A stretch of DNA of 64,000 bases from Talinum fruticosum (Eukaryota; Streptophyta; Magnoliopsida; Caryophyllales; Talinaceae). This document shows, piece by piece, positions 25,517 through 37,586 of the stretch (the first letter of the stretch is position 1; each line of letters opens with the position of its first letter). The translations under genes were made by a program, and so were the position numbers. The notes beneath the pieces were generated by a model. That model did not search any database. It saw only the letters and a program-made list of their open reading frames with translations, and had not been told where the DNA came from. The stretch is from assembly GCA_021018815.1 (NCBI GenBank), contig JAITYX010000008.1, positions 2,106,001-2,170,000 on the forward strand. Direction: 5' to 3'.

Positions 25517-26642
25517 GGGTATGTTTGGTTGGATGTAATCAAAGTGGTAATGTAATCAAATTGGTAATGGTCATTACATTACCATGTTTGGTTATAACTT
25601 TGTAATGCAATCAAAATTGCATTGTAATTACATTTACCTCTACCTATGCAATTACAATTACTTAGACATTTATTAAACAATTATGATTACATCCATCCTT
25701 GGGATCAAATTTTAATACACTTCTAATAATTCTCTCTCTCTCTCCCTCTCCCTCTGTCTCTCTCTCTCTCTCTCTCCCCATATCATTTTCTCTCTCCTCC
25801 TTGGCAAGCAAAAAATTCATCCATTTGAAAACGAACTTGATTTTCTTTCTTCTATTATCTTAATATATGATATAATCGGTTGGTCATTAATAGAAAAATT
25901 CAACTTCAATATTTTGGATTCAAAATTTAGCTATTCAATTAAGAAGATAAATGAATCTTAAATTAAAATTTTTAGATCAAAAGTTTTTTACTTGTTAACA
26001 TTTATCTTTAATTCAATAAATATTTATCATCAATAAAATAATTTCAATTGGTATTTTTTATAAATGAAAAAAATTCAAAACTTAATTATATGATAGAAGA
26101 GATTTAAAAATCTCAAATATAAATTTAAAATTTAAAATTTTTTTATTTGGATAACATTTATCTTCACTAGGACAAACATTTATCGTCACTAAAATAATCC
26201 AGTTGATCTTTTTACCCCCAAAAAATTTAAAATTAGAAAATATGATACAAAAGATTAAAAAAATCTCAAATATGATTTCGAATTTAAAATATTTTCATAT
26301 GGATAACATTTATCTCTATTACGATATTTATTGCCATTAGAATAATATAATTGATATTTGCCACAAAAAAATAAAACTTAATTATTTGATAGAAAATATT
26401 TTAAAAAGCTCAAATCTAAATATGTAACTCAAATTTATATTTAGATAAAATTTATCTCTACTACAATAATTTAATTACTATTTTTGTCATTGAAATAATT
26501 CATTACCTTTGTGATTACATTACACTTTTTATATAACCAAACATATTAATGTAATTATTATCTCATTACATTGCATAACGAATTACATTATATAATTGAT
26601 TACATTACACTCCTATTGCATTAAATCCAACCAAACGCCATA
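25517..26642. mobile_element. Non-autonomous DNA transposon, PIF/Harbinger-like
   Basis: The ends carry inverted repeats: GTTTGGTTGGATGTAATC near 25523 and, in reverse complement, GTTTGGTTGGATTTAATGC near 26635. The subterminal sequences on both sides are rich in TGTAAT/ATTACA words. Flanking TTA trinucleotides (25514-25516 and 26643-26645) fit the Harbinger target duplication. There is no transposase ORF. The outermost six bases match poorly between the ends, so the exact borders and superfamily are tentative. Confidence 0.55.
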
Positions 26643-27743
26643 TTAAAGCCTAATTAATCACAAAACTAACTGAGTGAGACTCATGAGCCTTTAACTTGTC
26701 ACATTAACAAGTATAGACCATAATTTGTTCAAGTTCCCTTATGTCATATTCGCAAATTAAACATTATTATTGCACGACAATAACCAAATAATCATTAAGT
26801 AGCTATGGATTAGAGTCTCCTAATCATTAGACATAAATAATCCTTCAACTAATCAACCAATTAGGGCTCATTCTCTCCTAATTGTCTCTCATGCTTTCTA
26901 GATATATTAGTACCCGGAAATGTCAAAAAAATGTGCGTGAAAAACTCTCTTCCTCCTTGAGCAGTCATAATTCAGATGAGATTCCAAGCACATTTCCTAT
27001 ATTTTCGTACAGCTAAGGTTTGGGGTTTTCCATGTCGTAAAGGTCATATTAAAACCACAAACATATTACATCAATTGCCAATTCTGATGTCGGATTCTAG
27101 CAACTTGTACATATGTACCAGTAAGTGTCACAATCACCATTCAAGATCCTTCAAAAATATTGGCCGGTTTTCCATCTATGATACCGATTTAACGACCGTA
27201 TTTGTTTTTCGTTTGATCTGACTGGATCCATACTTTCACGGTAAATTTTCAAGACTTCAATATACTCATATAAAATTCTAAGTATTTCATGTACATTTGG
27301 ATTAATTATTTGATGATTTGGGAAAACTAAGAAATAATTTTGAATAAGACTGTCTTACAATGGAAATTGAGATATTTGTACGTCATATTACTACACAGTT
27401 GTATTTTAAGTATTGTGAAAGAAAGTTAAGAATAAATATATAAGTGAATCAAATAAGTAATAATGCAAAATATTTTATTATTTTATAACAAGATGCTAAC
27501 ATCGACTAAGTAGCTAGTTAAGGACTGAAGAGTTGGATTTCTCTCACACAGTCTGTCTTAAATTTGGTCTAGCTGGAGACCAAACCCTAGATAGAAGGGA
27601 GAGCAACATTTTAAAAATAAAAAGAAAGAAAAATAGTAGTAATAATGTTGACCAACAAGCTAGGCCAAGGCCAGGGCAGGGCATTGGAATAATTAAAAAC
27701 TATCCAGCTAATATATAATTAATTTTAATGTAATTAATTAATG
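26643..27743. other. Intergenic DNA downstream of the PRE gene
   Basis: AT-rich with no coding region I can support. The last 200 bp probably hold the 3' UTR of the minus-strand PRE gene. Confidence 0.5.
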
Positions 27744-28670
27744 CTACATAAGTAAGCTTCTAATGATAGCTGCTTGAGCGCTGTCACTGTCTGTTGAAGC
27801 CAAGAGCTCAGATAACCTGTCACTTAGGTCATCCACCTCCCTGTGCAAGTTCCTAATGTAATTGCATGTCTCTTGCAAAACCCTATTTGCAGATACCTGC
27901 CCACCAAAAAATTCAACAAAACTACATATATTAGGGTTTTTCTTGCATTTTACATGTGTATTCTCTGTAACTCGTTACGAGTTTATTGTTATAGGTTTTA
28001 TCGATTACAGTTTCTAAATTTCACTCGGTAAATAAATAAATAAATAAGCAAAGCATTGCATTGCACAAATGGTTTGGGGCATTTGAATTTTGTTATTATG
28101 AGGTGAATATCTAATATGCATACATATGAATGATAAAATAAAAGATGGATAAAAATAATATATCCAAGGGGAAGATAAGAAATGAAACATAAAGAGTCCC
28201 ACACCACAAGGAAATTGTTTGCTAGTTGCACCACAAGATAATAAATGTAAATCCCTCTATAACATGGGCATTCATATGGCAACAAGCTAGTCGATACATG
28301 ACACAATATACTTGTGACTTATCTACTCAACAAAATCAAGGCCACACAAAATTTATTCTTCTTCTCTGCCATAATACTTGCATTGCCCCAAAACACAGCC
28401 ATTACTCTATATTACTATATGTATATATATATATATCAAAACCAGAATGTCTACAACTGAAATAACGATCAACAATGTGTGAGTGAATGAAGAAATGAAA
28501 GAATGAATGCATATATAGGTAGGGTAGCAGGGATATACCTTGTCAGAGCCTCTCCTGCGACGTATTTCAGGAATAAGTTGCTGCAACTTGTGAACAAGGT
28601 CAGCAATTTGATCATCACTTATCCCTGAGACACCTCCTGATTGCCTCGACCGTGATCTTCTGCTAGACAT
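27744..28670 (-). CDS. PRE6/KDR-like: PRE/KIDARI-type helix-loop-helix protein lacking a DNA-binding basic region
   Basis: Small nuclear HLH regulator; family members heterodimerise with DNA-binding or inhibitory bHLH proteins (for example HFR1, IBH1, PAR1) and promote cell elongation in light, gibberellin and brassinosteroid signalling. Two exons, 28539-28670 and 27744-27896, join in frame at AAG|GTATAT and GCAG|GTATCT to give 94 codons plus stop, the usual family length. It begins [13 protein letters not shown], has helix 1 around residues 20-36 ([17 protein letters not shown]), a loop RRRRGSDK at 37-44, helix 2 with [19 protein letters not shown], and ends AAIIRSLLM. The residues needed for E-box contact are absent, as in the family. 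The reading frame is intact. PRE6/KIDARI is preferred over other PRE paralogs mainly from the neighbouring genes. Confidence 0.95.
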
Positions 28671-28931
28671 GATGATCTGATGTTGTTGATGATGATGATG
28701 GAAGCTAGCTAGCTAGAGATCCAAGGGGGCGATGAATGTGGAGAGAAAAACAAACAAGTCAGAATAAGTTTGTCAGAGATATAGAATAGTAAATGTATTA
28801 TGCAGGAGATGGGCAATGGTGGTGGTTGGGGGGGTTGGATTGAAGACTCAGGAACTGGGAAGTTTGTGTATTTAAAGGGAGAGGAGGGACAAGTTATGGA
28901 CAAAAGGATGAGGAAACCATGAAGAAGAGGG

Positions 28932-28979
<48 letters not shown>

Positions 28980-29000
28980 ATTAAGCAAAACAGAGAGGGG
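28671..29000 (-). promoter_or_regulatory. 5' leader and core promoter of the PRE gene
   Basis: On the minus strand CCCTTTAAATACAC at about 28867-28880 is a TATA-like element about 200 bp upstream of the ATG at 28670. A CT tract at 28936-28976 lies just upstream of it. The leader contains a TAGCTAGCTAGC run and CATCATCATCATC. Transcription start is inferred near 28840. Confidence 0.5.
28936..28976. repeat. (GA)n microsatellite in the PRE promoter
   Basis: GA tract on the plus strand (CT on the coding strand), about 60 bp upstream of the TATA-like element. It could bind BBR/BPC factors or affect nucleosome placement; length variation is likely between individuals. Confidence 0.95.
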
Positions 29001-31197
29001 TGTTGGAGGTGAAGAAGACAGGTGCATGGGAGAAGGCAGTGGGCAAAGGAATGGGATTTTAATACGAACATGTAAGAGAGAGAAAATGAATGAAGTAGCT
29101 GCTAGCAATGGAAACGGAAAAACAAGGGAAGGGAAAGGGGATTGGTGTTGTAGGGAAGTGTCCTTCTCTAAGTGTCCCCTGATTGGGGTTAGACGTCAAG
29201 TGGGTTAAGGGAAGTATGCTTGTTTATCACCAAACGACGGGGGCCTCTTTGTGTCAGCCCCAGCACGCAACCCCATGTTCCCCCCTTCATATTCATTCAT
29301 TCATTTCTTTCTTTTTCATTTCATTTACTATATACTCTTTTTTTTCCATTTAATTATCTATTTATATTTCTATAAATTGTAGAATATATACGAACAAGTG
29401 ACATGCCTCATTATACACAAATATTGTCTAAACCCTGTATATTGTACAAGCTCCTTGAGAATGCATACACTTCAATAGTGGGACTGCTTGAATTTGAGAA
29501 AATTTCTAACTAGTCACACAATTTATGATACTATACCAATGAGCTTATCCAACTAAATGTTCGAGAAAATGATTGATTGAAATTCGGTCGCGTAAATACA
29601 TTTTAAAGACCTATATACTTTGTACTCATAAGCACTTTCACAATATTATTCAAATAGGTCTTCTGATGCGATTTGATCGTGTTAAAATAATTATTGAATC
29701 AACCATATATTTAAATAGTTCATTCACACTCTCTAATACGTATCAAGTCATAACGTAGTAAAATTGGGTGAATACTTGGAAAATAATCGCCCTATGTTAA
29801 ATAAATATTCAACTTCAAAACCTAGCCAGATAATTATCAACATAAGGTTTCTTATTTTAAATGGAAAAAAACAAAGAACCCCACATAGAAGAGAAATGTG
29901 AGACAAATAAGGGGTATTAAGAAATAAATAATGATTAATTAAGTATATGAAAGTAAAGTCACATTAATAATGTTGATTTGATTTGTCTCGGGCTTAATCC
30001 TGCTCGACAATGCAAGTTCGTGTAATGTAACCATGCTTTAATGGGTTTATTTATATTCGTGATTAAGTCGGCATAATATATGACATTATTTTTGGAATTA
30101 TATCATTCTTATTGTCGAGGAACTATATGTCGACAGTAAATTATCATAACATACATCCCCTTAAATTTATCAATATTAACACATATTATATAAAATTTCT
30201 TTACAAGGGATTATTCTATTTTGTAAAGTATAAAGTATAAAAGTTACATATAAACTATTCTATAAATTGAAATTTTCACCAAATAATCATTTTATCTTTG
30301 ATATGATATTATTTTGGAATGAAAATATTCTATAAATTGATTCGTGAATTCCATCTAAAAAACATTTGTTTGTAAATTATAACCAATTTATATATGGATC
30401 CATATTGAGAAAGATGGGAATTTATATTTTTGGGTGCATTATTATATATTCACAATGAGATATACTAATATACCTCTATTTTAATTATTATATACCTTTT
30501 CAATTTTTGTCAAATGATTTTTATTTATTAAATCACTAATATTGCAGTCAGTTATTCATTATTCATTCATGTAATTATTTTAGGGTAATGTTCGAAATTT
30601 AAAATTAGTTGTTATAAGGGTAAAATGACCATAAGTGTACCATATCCCAACATTGTAGCAAGGCAAAATGACTACGCCCATGGTGGCTACAATACTACAA
30701 CATTTCTAACACAATATAAGCATAGGACGAGTGTCTTCATCCAGAGCCAATCTTTCAAGAAAAATTCCTCGTGTTAGTTTTACATATCGAAACTTGAAGT
30801 TTCAGTACTTCATCCAAGTAATACAAGAAAGTTAAATGTTGCATAATTATTTTTTCCTTATCATATGAAAAAAAAAAACTAAAACAGGTATGCTTTTCGT
30901 AATTGACGATATTCCGTATATAACACCAAATTAAATAAGTCCTAAGTGCAATCTTTTTTCTTTAGGTGTCCAAAGATACGCTTGATGAGTATGCGATGAG
31001 AGTGTGTGAGATGAGAGAGAGAGAGAGTTTGACATGTTGACTAGTCAGGGAAGCCCTCAGAGTAATTCAGAATGAAGACAAGTAAAAAAATTCTTCTGAC
31101 AGAAAAAAATTATGTTTATAGGATTTTATCAGTTTATCACATTCACAGATTTAAGCTAACTCGTGCCATCTTGGAACCATGCATATATACATCCACC

Positions 31198-31198
<1 letters not shown>

Positions 31199-31271
<73 letters not shown>
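31199..31271. repeat. (TA)n microsatellite
   Basis: Uninterrupted TA tract of about 70 bp, the longest dinucleotide run in the window. Confidence 0.97.
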
Positions 31272-31273
<2 letters not shown>

Positions 31274-32793
31274 ATTATAACATTTCGCAGACAATTTCGT
31301 TGTTAAGTTAAGTTTGCTTATTCACCCCTCTCGGTATATCTTTTATAGTTTTATAATATTTAATATCGATAAAATTTTATTTTAAGTATTTAATTAAAAG
31401 ATTGTAGTTGATCGAAAATTTATATAGTTCTTAAGTCAGTTTTATTTATAAAATTTTTATGGAGTTGAAGGGAGTGTAAAAAAATAAAAGAAATTTAATC
31501 ATAAGATTTACTGGTTAAACAATATGGAAGAAAAGTTACATAAAATTATAACCATCGATATTATAAAATAAAAAAAATAAAAAAATCTTATGAAGTTTTT
31601 CTATGTATATGCATAGGGTTGACTAGTACTGTTGAGGATGCTCATTAGAAAGGAGTCAAAGTGATAACAAAAGGTTTATAATTATAAATATGGAGGAGCA
31701 TGTGGGAGAGATATGATGCATATTTTCTTCGGCGAGATTCCTGCTCGGGTTTAAGGGTCAATATGATCTTATCATTTGGTGAGATTATATTTTTTATTAA
31801 GTAGTACGATTTTTAATTAATTTAGTTAAAAATGGAATAAACTAGAGTGGGCATCAGCCTTGATTTTGTATATGGCATTGTGAGTATTTCATTAAGTTTA
31901 TCTGATAATAATAAATCGAGCTTTAGAAATATATGCATGTGTGGTACTTCATTCAACTACGACCGAGTGACATACTTGTTATAAAAGTACGTTAGAAACA
32001 AAGTCTTGGTTCTCAACAATTAATTTGGGTCGCGTCTATACTCTATAATATAAGTACGTGTTTGTTTGTCAGTGTGCCTTCTCTCATTATAACCGCACAA
32101 CAAAGGACAGTCCTTCCAATCTTAGTAGCCTTCTGATGAGATTCTAGCTAATAACTTCACATTAAAAAGATTGAATAATATTGATAGGATATCGATTTAA
32201 TGACGTATTTAATATATGATCGTGACCAAAAATATGAATGTCATCATTTGAGTTTAAGTAAAGTTATTACACATGTAGTATACTCATATAGCTTGTAAAA
32301 CAATAACTGCAAGGTTACTGAAATTTGAATCAAAATGTTTAACTCTAAGATAAATACACTTTAATATCACATCATTTAAGATATCGAGTCAATCAAAATT
32401 ATAATATACAGTTAATATATGTAGGTGTTAGAAAAATATTAGAGCAGATTCACGGGGCGAGATTTAGAATGTGAAGTAAACATTTGATCACGAGTAATGC
32501 CCTTGAAAAAGTCCTAACCTAACATACTGTGGAAGAATCTAAGGCATATATCTCTCATCAAGCTAGCTAGTCTATCCATAAGTGCATATGGGGACCATGA
32601 TTTCTGTCTCAATTCTAAAGATATCCCAAATCCTGGGCAGCCAATTAGACCATGAACTTGTAGATTCACAAAAAACGACCTCTCTCTCTCTCTCTCGTCT
32701 TAACCTAAACATGTTGAAGTCATTACGTCTTTATTATTCGCTCGGAAAAAATACAGCTTCAGGCACAAAGAACAAGAGGGATGATACTATTCG

Positions 32794-32905
32794 TTACTTC
32801 CTTTCGTTTCAAAATACTTTATCATTAAAATTGTAAAGTGATAAGTATTGTGAAATAAAAAAAGTTAGTTAAAGTGACGTGTATTATAAAATGGGGTAGT
32901 ATTTA
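32794..32905. mobile_element. Short Stowaway-like MITE
   Basis: CTTCCTTTCGTTTCAAAATA at the left and TATTATAAAATGGGGTAGTA at the right form imperfect inverted ends around about 110 bp of non-coding AT-rich DNA, resembling other Stowaway-like copies in this window. Borders approximate. Confidence 0.4.
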
Positions 32906-33701
32906 GTAGGAGAAAATTAAACCTAATCTGTCTCTTCCGCCCACAATCTCTCTCTCTTTCTCACCTCCTCCCCATTTTGTCTTCTCACGATTTGACAGCC
33001 TAATAAATATATACAGAATAAAGTAAGTAAGTAGGTAGGGTTTAAGTAGGGTTTAGAGTTTAAGTTAGCTTGATATACTTGCTGTTTGTCTCTATCTTTG
33101 CAATTTGTTTTAATCCTCCAAAGCAAGTGCATTGAACTGAGCTTAATTAGTTTAGAAAACCAATGACTAATTAGCTACTAATTAAGATTAGATAGGGTAG
33201 CTTAGCTCCTGCCTAGTCTAACTTAGCCCGTGCGGTGATTTTGTTTATTTTCTTATCTTTCTTTCCTTGGATTCACTCCCCAAGTGATAAGAAATCTTAG
33301 CCTTTGGAGCTTACTTGAAGTCTGTGTTTTTTAACCCACCACTTTGATTTCTTGTCACCTTGAATTTTCCATCTTTTTTTCTAGAAGAAATGCCAGTTTC
33401 TTTTTGTCGCTTTCTTTGTTTCTGTCTAATGTTAATTAAGACTTATATTGTATTTTGCTTAAAGAGCTTATTTCAAAATAAATTATCTCATCGTTAAAAA
33501 AGTTATAAGAGCATAAACAGAGACTGATGGAAAAAAAAAATACACTAGATAATCTCATATAAGAATTAATTGAATAATATTAACTATTACTTTGAGGCAT
33601 TTTTAACAATTATTAGGTTAATATTACGTCAAAAATCTAGAGTGATGAAACTTGATAAATTAAATATTGCAGATATATGGAACCAAATTAATGACAAATT
33701 G

Positions 33702-33702
<1 letters not shown>

Positions 33703-33737
<35 letters not shown>
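33703..33737. repeat. (TA)n microsatellite
   Basis: TA tract of about 34 bp. Confidence 0.95.
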
Positions 33738-33742
<5 letters not shown>

Positions 33743-34767
33743 TAAGTAGTAAAATAAAAATTAAAGAATGAAAAATTGACAAGTTGCAGGGATCAAATAG
33801 TAGAGGGATATATTCTCCATGCTTTGCCAACTTTCCCAATCTTGAAGATACAACTCAGAATCTCTTGATGAAGGGACTAACATTAATGTTGATTAAATTC
33901 TAACTATATTATATTTCCTTTATAGTACAGTACCCAACCCAAATATAAGGTATTAATTTACCGATTACTTAAGAATTTAGAGTTAGTTAAATTATATACT
34001 AGTAATGTACTATAATAATAAATGTTTGTACGGGGTTTTATTTTTACGAGATCTAAGGAGATTTAGTTAAAGACAACTTTATCCATGTCAACAGAGAGAC
34101 CGACTTCAAAAGACCCTCCTATTAATACTTAACAAGAGTCGAAAATTAAAAGACTATCTACTTAAACAATGGGAAGGATATATTGTCCGTCCCCGCTTCC
34201 CATGCTTGGCCATAGAAACCATCCATATACATGTCGAAACATCACATGAGATGTGGGTTTCAAATATATATATTTTTTTAATAAGCAAGATATTTATTGA
34301 TTGAGTTTGTCAAGATTAGGGAGAGATACTACAGAATAAGCTGCTAATTCGTTTAATTAAACCTAGCTAGAAGATTCAATATTAATTAATATAGTCCAAG
34401 TTGCAATTTTCCAAGCGATTAGGAGATTAATTAATTAGGCTTTAATTTTAATTATGTATTTCACGTGCTACCTCCAAGTCCAAGAATAATTAGGGGGAGA
34501 TCGAGGTGTCTCACCTAAATAGCAACTTCACATGCTCTCTCTCTCTCCTCCTACTACCTTCTTGTCCATAAACTATGGCTTTAATTTTAATTTGGCCTAA
34601 AACCCTAGTTAGTGTACCTTAATCACTTAACTAATACTGTAATAAAACGTTATAGTTATAACCATGTACAGTGTTTATTTATTATTTTATGATAATGTCT
34701 GAATTTTAACATAGTATAGTTGTTTTATAATTTCAATATTAGTTTAAAATGAAAGTCTTTTTAACAC

Positions 34768-34770
<3 letters not shown>

Positions 34771-34812
<42 letters not shown>
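34771..34812. repeat. (AAT)n microsatellite
   Basis: Trinucleotide tract of about 42 bp. Confidence 0.95.
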
Positions 34813-35085
34813 CACTCAACCTTCTTATCATAATTAAAGATAATTAACTAGTTGAAAATAAATACACTTAATAATCAGTCAAAAGGGTTAATAATAACGA
34901 TTAATACAAAGAGACAACCATAAAATCTTTTTAAAAAAAATTATGTCACATTAAGTCAAGAAACCAAATATTCATAAGCTTCTTTTTTCATTATTACAGT
35001 TCTTTCTTTTTATTTAAATTATTATATATTGGGAGAAACATCTTAGTTGCTAATATTGCAGAAAAGCTTTACTAGTTATATTACC

Positions 35086-35292
35086 TTCATTTTAAAATAC
35101 ATGTTATTTTAACTATTTTTTTTATATCAATTTTATCCTTTTTTTTCTCTTCATTTTTCATTAATTTTTTAAATTTTCAATGAAATCTTATGATAACTTA
35201 GTCTTTTTACACAAATTTTTTGATAAATTTTATGTTTCTTTAGTAATTTCTGATAACCTTAAAACAACAAGTATTTAAAATAGATAGGGGAA
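35086..35292. mobile_element. Stowaway-like MITE
   Basis: Left end TACCTTCATTTTAAAATACA and right end AGTATTTAAAATAGATAGGG are imperfect inverted repeats enclosing about 200 bp of AT-rich DNA, similar in plan to the other Stowaway-like copies. Borders approximate. Confidence 0.4.
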
Positions 35293-36133
35293 CATATATT
35301 TATCTTGCATATTTTTACTCCGTTACATATTAATTAGTTCAAGTGGTAAAATTTAAAAAATTGCTGATAGAAATTTGTGTAAGACACTCGGGCAGGGTAG
35401 GGCAAGACAAGAAGAGGGCAGAAAGATATCAATAGGCAAGATAGGATGGATGGGCCTTTTCTATTTGCCAGGATATATAAACATTAAAAAATAATATATG
35501 AAAACTTACCAAGAAAAATAAAAGATTATACAGCAAATACAATAAAATGTGCTCTTGAAAGCAAATAATGTATTACAACTCGGAGAGGCGCTGTTAAGTT
35601 TTCTTTCTTTTTTTTTTTTTTTTTTTTTTGAGAGAGGGGGTGGGGTATGGCAGGCATAAGCCCAATGATTTACTTCTCGCACTTAAATGCCATTCCCTGT
35701 CCTTTCCCCTGACTGCTTCCATGGTTATGAAAACTTTGGTGGTTCTGGTGTTTGACTTGGTCAAAATATTAAAATGGCTGCTGCTCATAGTCATCATAGT
35801 CATGGATTTATGGGCTCCTCAACAACCCAAAATTTCAGTAACCAACATCAACCAACTATGTAACTGTAATACCAAATGCCAAAGGCAAGTAAACCCTCTC
35901 AAATTCAGAGAACCAACATCTGACACTGCCAAACAAATTCAGAGAACAAGACACTCACTGGACCCCTCCAAAAATGGAAAATTATCGAAATATTTTACCA
36001 CTGAGCACCAATTACTCTCAAATGTTGCAGAAAATATCAAAATCATTCAACTGAAGTCATCAGACACATATCATGAATATGTTACATTTATGGCTCTTTG
36101 GCAGTACCAGTCACATGCCTCCAGACTGTTTTT

Positions 36134-36346
36134 TCACTCATTCATATTAACTTCCATATTCGACTCCATTAAACTTCGAAACCCCTCCCCCCGGCGGTTA
36201 AAAAACAAACTTTTTACCCTCGAGGGCAATGGTATGTGTCGCTTCTTCCACAATGTCGGCATCTTATCCTGATCCTTGAGGAGAGTAGCAAGTGATGCCT
36301 CTGAATATGGTAAATCAGATTCACAGTCCAGCAGCTTCCTTACATG
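36134..36346 (-). pseudogene. Coding-like segment, unrecognised, possible terminal exon or gene remnant
   Basis: A 70-codon open frame on the minus strand, preceded by an in-frame TAG whose AG could act as a splice acceptor, and ended by TGA. The translation includes LLDCESDLPYSEASLATLL and PTLWKKRHIPLP, which look like real protein rather than translated noise, while the last 25 residues look less so. No upstream exon could be joined with confidence, so it is either a last exon of an undetected minus-strand gene or a decayed fragment. I do not recognise the family. Confidence 0.25.
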
Positions 36347-36509
36347 CTAATTTACTACCTGTCAAGAGATAAATGCAGAATCAGTGGTCTCCTTCTACTC
36401 AATAGTTGAGGAAACAACATATGTTTGAACTGTTAACATCATCACATGTAGTCATAAAGGATCCTAGGATATGGATAAATGAGAATCACTAGGGAAAAAA
36501 AAAAAGGTA

Positions 36510-36650
36510 TTTAGGATGGGTTGTGGCTAACTTAGCCAGTATAGTTTCTGGGGATTGGTACTGAAGTTTCGGATTCAAATCCCACTTACAATTACCTTTG
36601 TGCTCTTCAGGTCAAAGAAATAGAAAAAGGAAAAAGGAGGAAGAAGAAAC
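36510..36650 (+). mobile_element. Possible tRNA-derived SINE fragment
   Basis: TGGCTAACTTAGCCAG near 36522 could be a degenerate A box and GGATTCAAATCCC near 36571 a B box of an RNA polymerase III promoter, with an A-rich purine tail at 36617-36650. No target duplication was identified. Tentative. Confidence 0.25.
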
Positions 36651-37454
36651 ATGAAAGTAAAGCCACAATTTCAGAAAAGGTGCTCCAGACAGCCAAAATG
36701 CCCAATGGATGAGTGTCCGACAAATGCAGTCATGGGAAGCGTCGCAAATTTGATCTCACCTGAACTTGGGGAAAAGGCTTTTAGCCATTTACATAGACTT
36801 CACATACCAAGAAATTCAAATCTAACTCTTAAGGGAGTACAAAATTGACCGTCTAGGAATCAAAAGGTCAAGCGGCATACCCAATATAAATAGCTTTTAC
36901 TGAAACTCTTCGTTACACATCAAGTACCCATGTTAGACAGAACACTAAGCATGAATACTTGACGATTCTTTTCAGACCCAAAAAAAAAGCAAAAATATCA
37001 AAAAAAGGGTTAGTGCCGATTCTGGATACCTACAAATGGTCACACTTTAAGCTGTGTTTAACATATATTAGCCCCACCTTTGCAAAGAGGCTGTCCTGGC
37101 AATTTGCAGAACTGGGGCCTCAGGTTCATAACCGGGTTCAATCCCCATTCTAGAATGGTACCCAATGAAAGCTCCTGTCCTGTCTACACAATAATAAACC
37201 TAGCCCCCCCCACCAAAAAGTGTGTTCCTACTATATAACTGGAAACTTCCCCACATTTCAACTGATTTTAAAGCATCAATCAAGGGAAAGAGCTTCAATC
37301 ACTGTCATTGTGTTTCAGAGCGGACGAAAACGATGGCTTCAGACTGTCAAAATTGCCTGGAGACTAGAAGAACAAGACAGAAACAACCAAAAAAAAAAAA
37401 AGTTGATGCTAAACAGTCATGGTTGACTTCATGCACAGGGCGGGCAAAAATAAA

Positions 37455-37586
37455 AGGCAGCAGTCAATTAATCTCTGATCCAAGATTGGTGGTGTTGTGC
37501 CTACTTTTGGCAACAAACTATCAACCTCCTCAGGGGAATCAATCACTCCCAGAAAGGACAGCACATGTCTTGTTTTAATCAACTAA
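37455..37586 (-). pseudogene. Coding-like segment, unrecognised, possible internal exon or gene remnant
   Basis: On the minus strand, following a possible acceptor AAATCTTAG, one frame reads LIKTRHVLSFLGVIDSPEEV and then DSLLPKVGTTPPILDQRLID. The hydrophobic/acidic pattern is protein-like. Possible donors exist after SPEE, but none is strong, and no join to the segment at 36134-36346 could be established. It may be part of the same undetected or decayed gene. Family unknown. Confidence 0.22.

Larger units (their letters stand above)
29001..35590. other. AT-rich intergenic DNA upstream of the PRE gene
   Basis: About 6.6 kb with no gene that I can support. Contains TA tracts at 31199 and 33703, an AAT tract at 34771, two Stowaway-like MITEs (32794 and 35086) and a CT run at 32680-32698. 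No protein-like ORF or RNA gene was seen. Confidence 0.55.

Noticed and set aside
28709..29071. Minus-strand frame rich in Ser-Leu repeats upstream of the PRE gene
   Set aside because: It is translated CT microsatellite and promoter DNA.
31072..31311. Plus-strand frame rich in Ile-Tyr repeats
   Set aside because: It is translated TA microsatellite.
35628..36272. Longest plus-strand open frame (214 codons)
   Set aside because: It starts directly after poly(T), its translation has no domain-like pattern, and part of it overlaps a better minus-strand coding-like segment. It is treated as a shadow frame.
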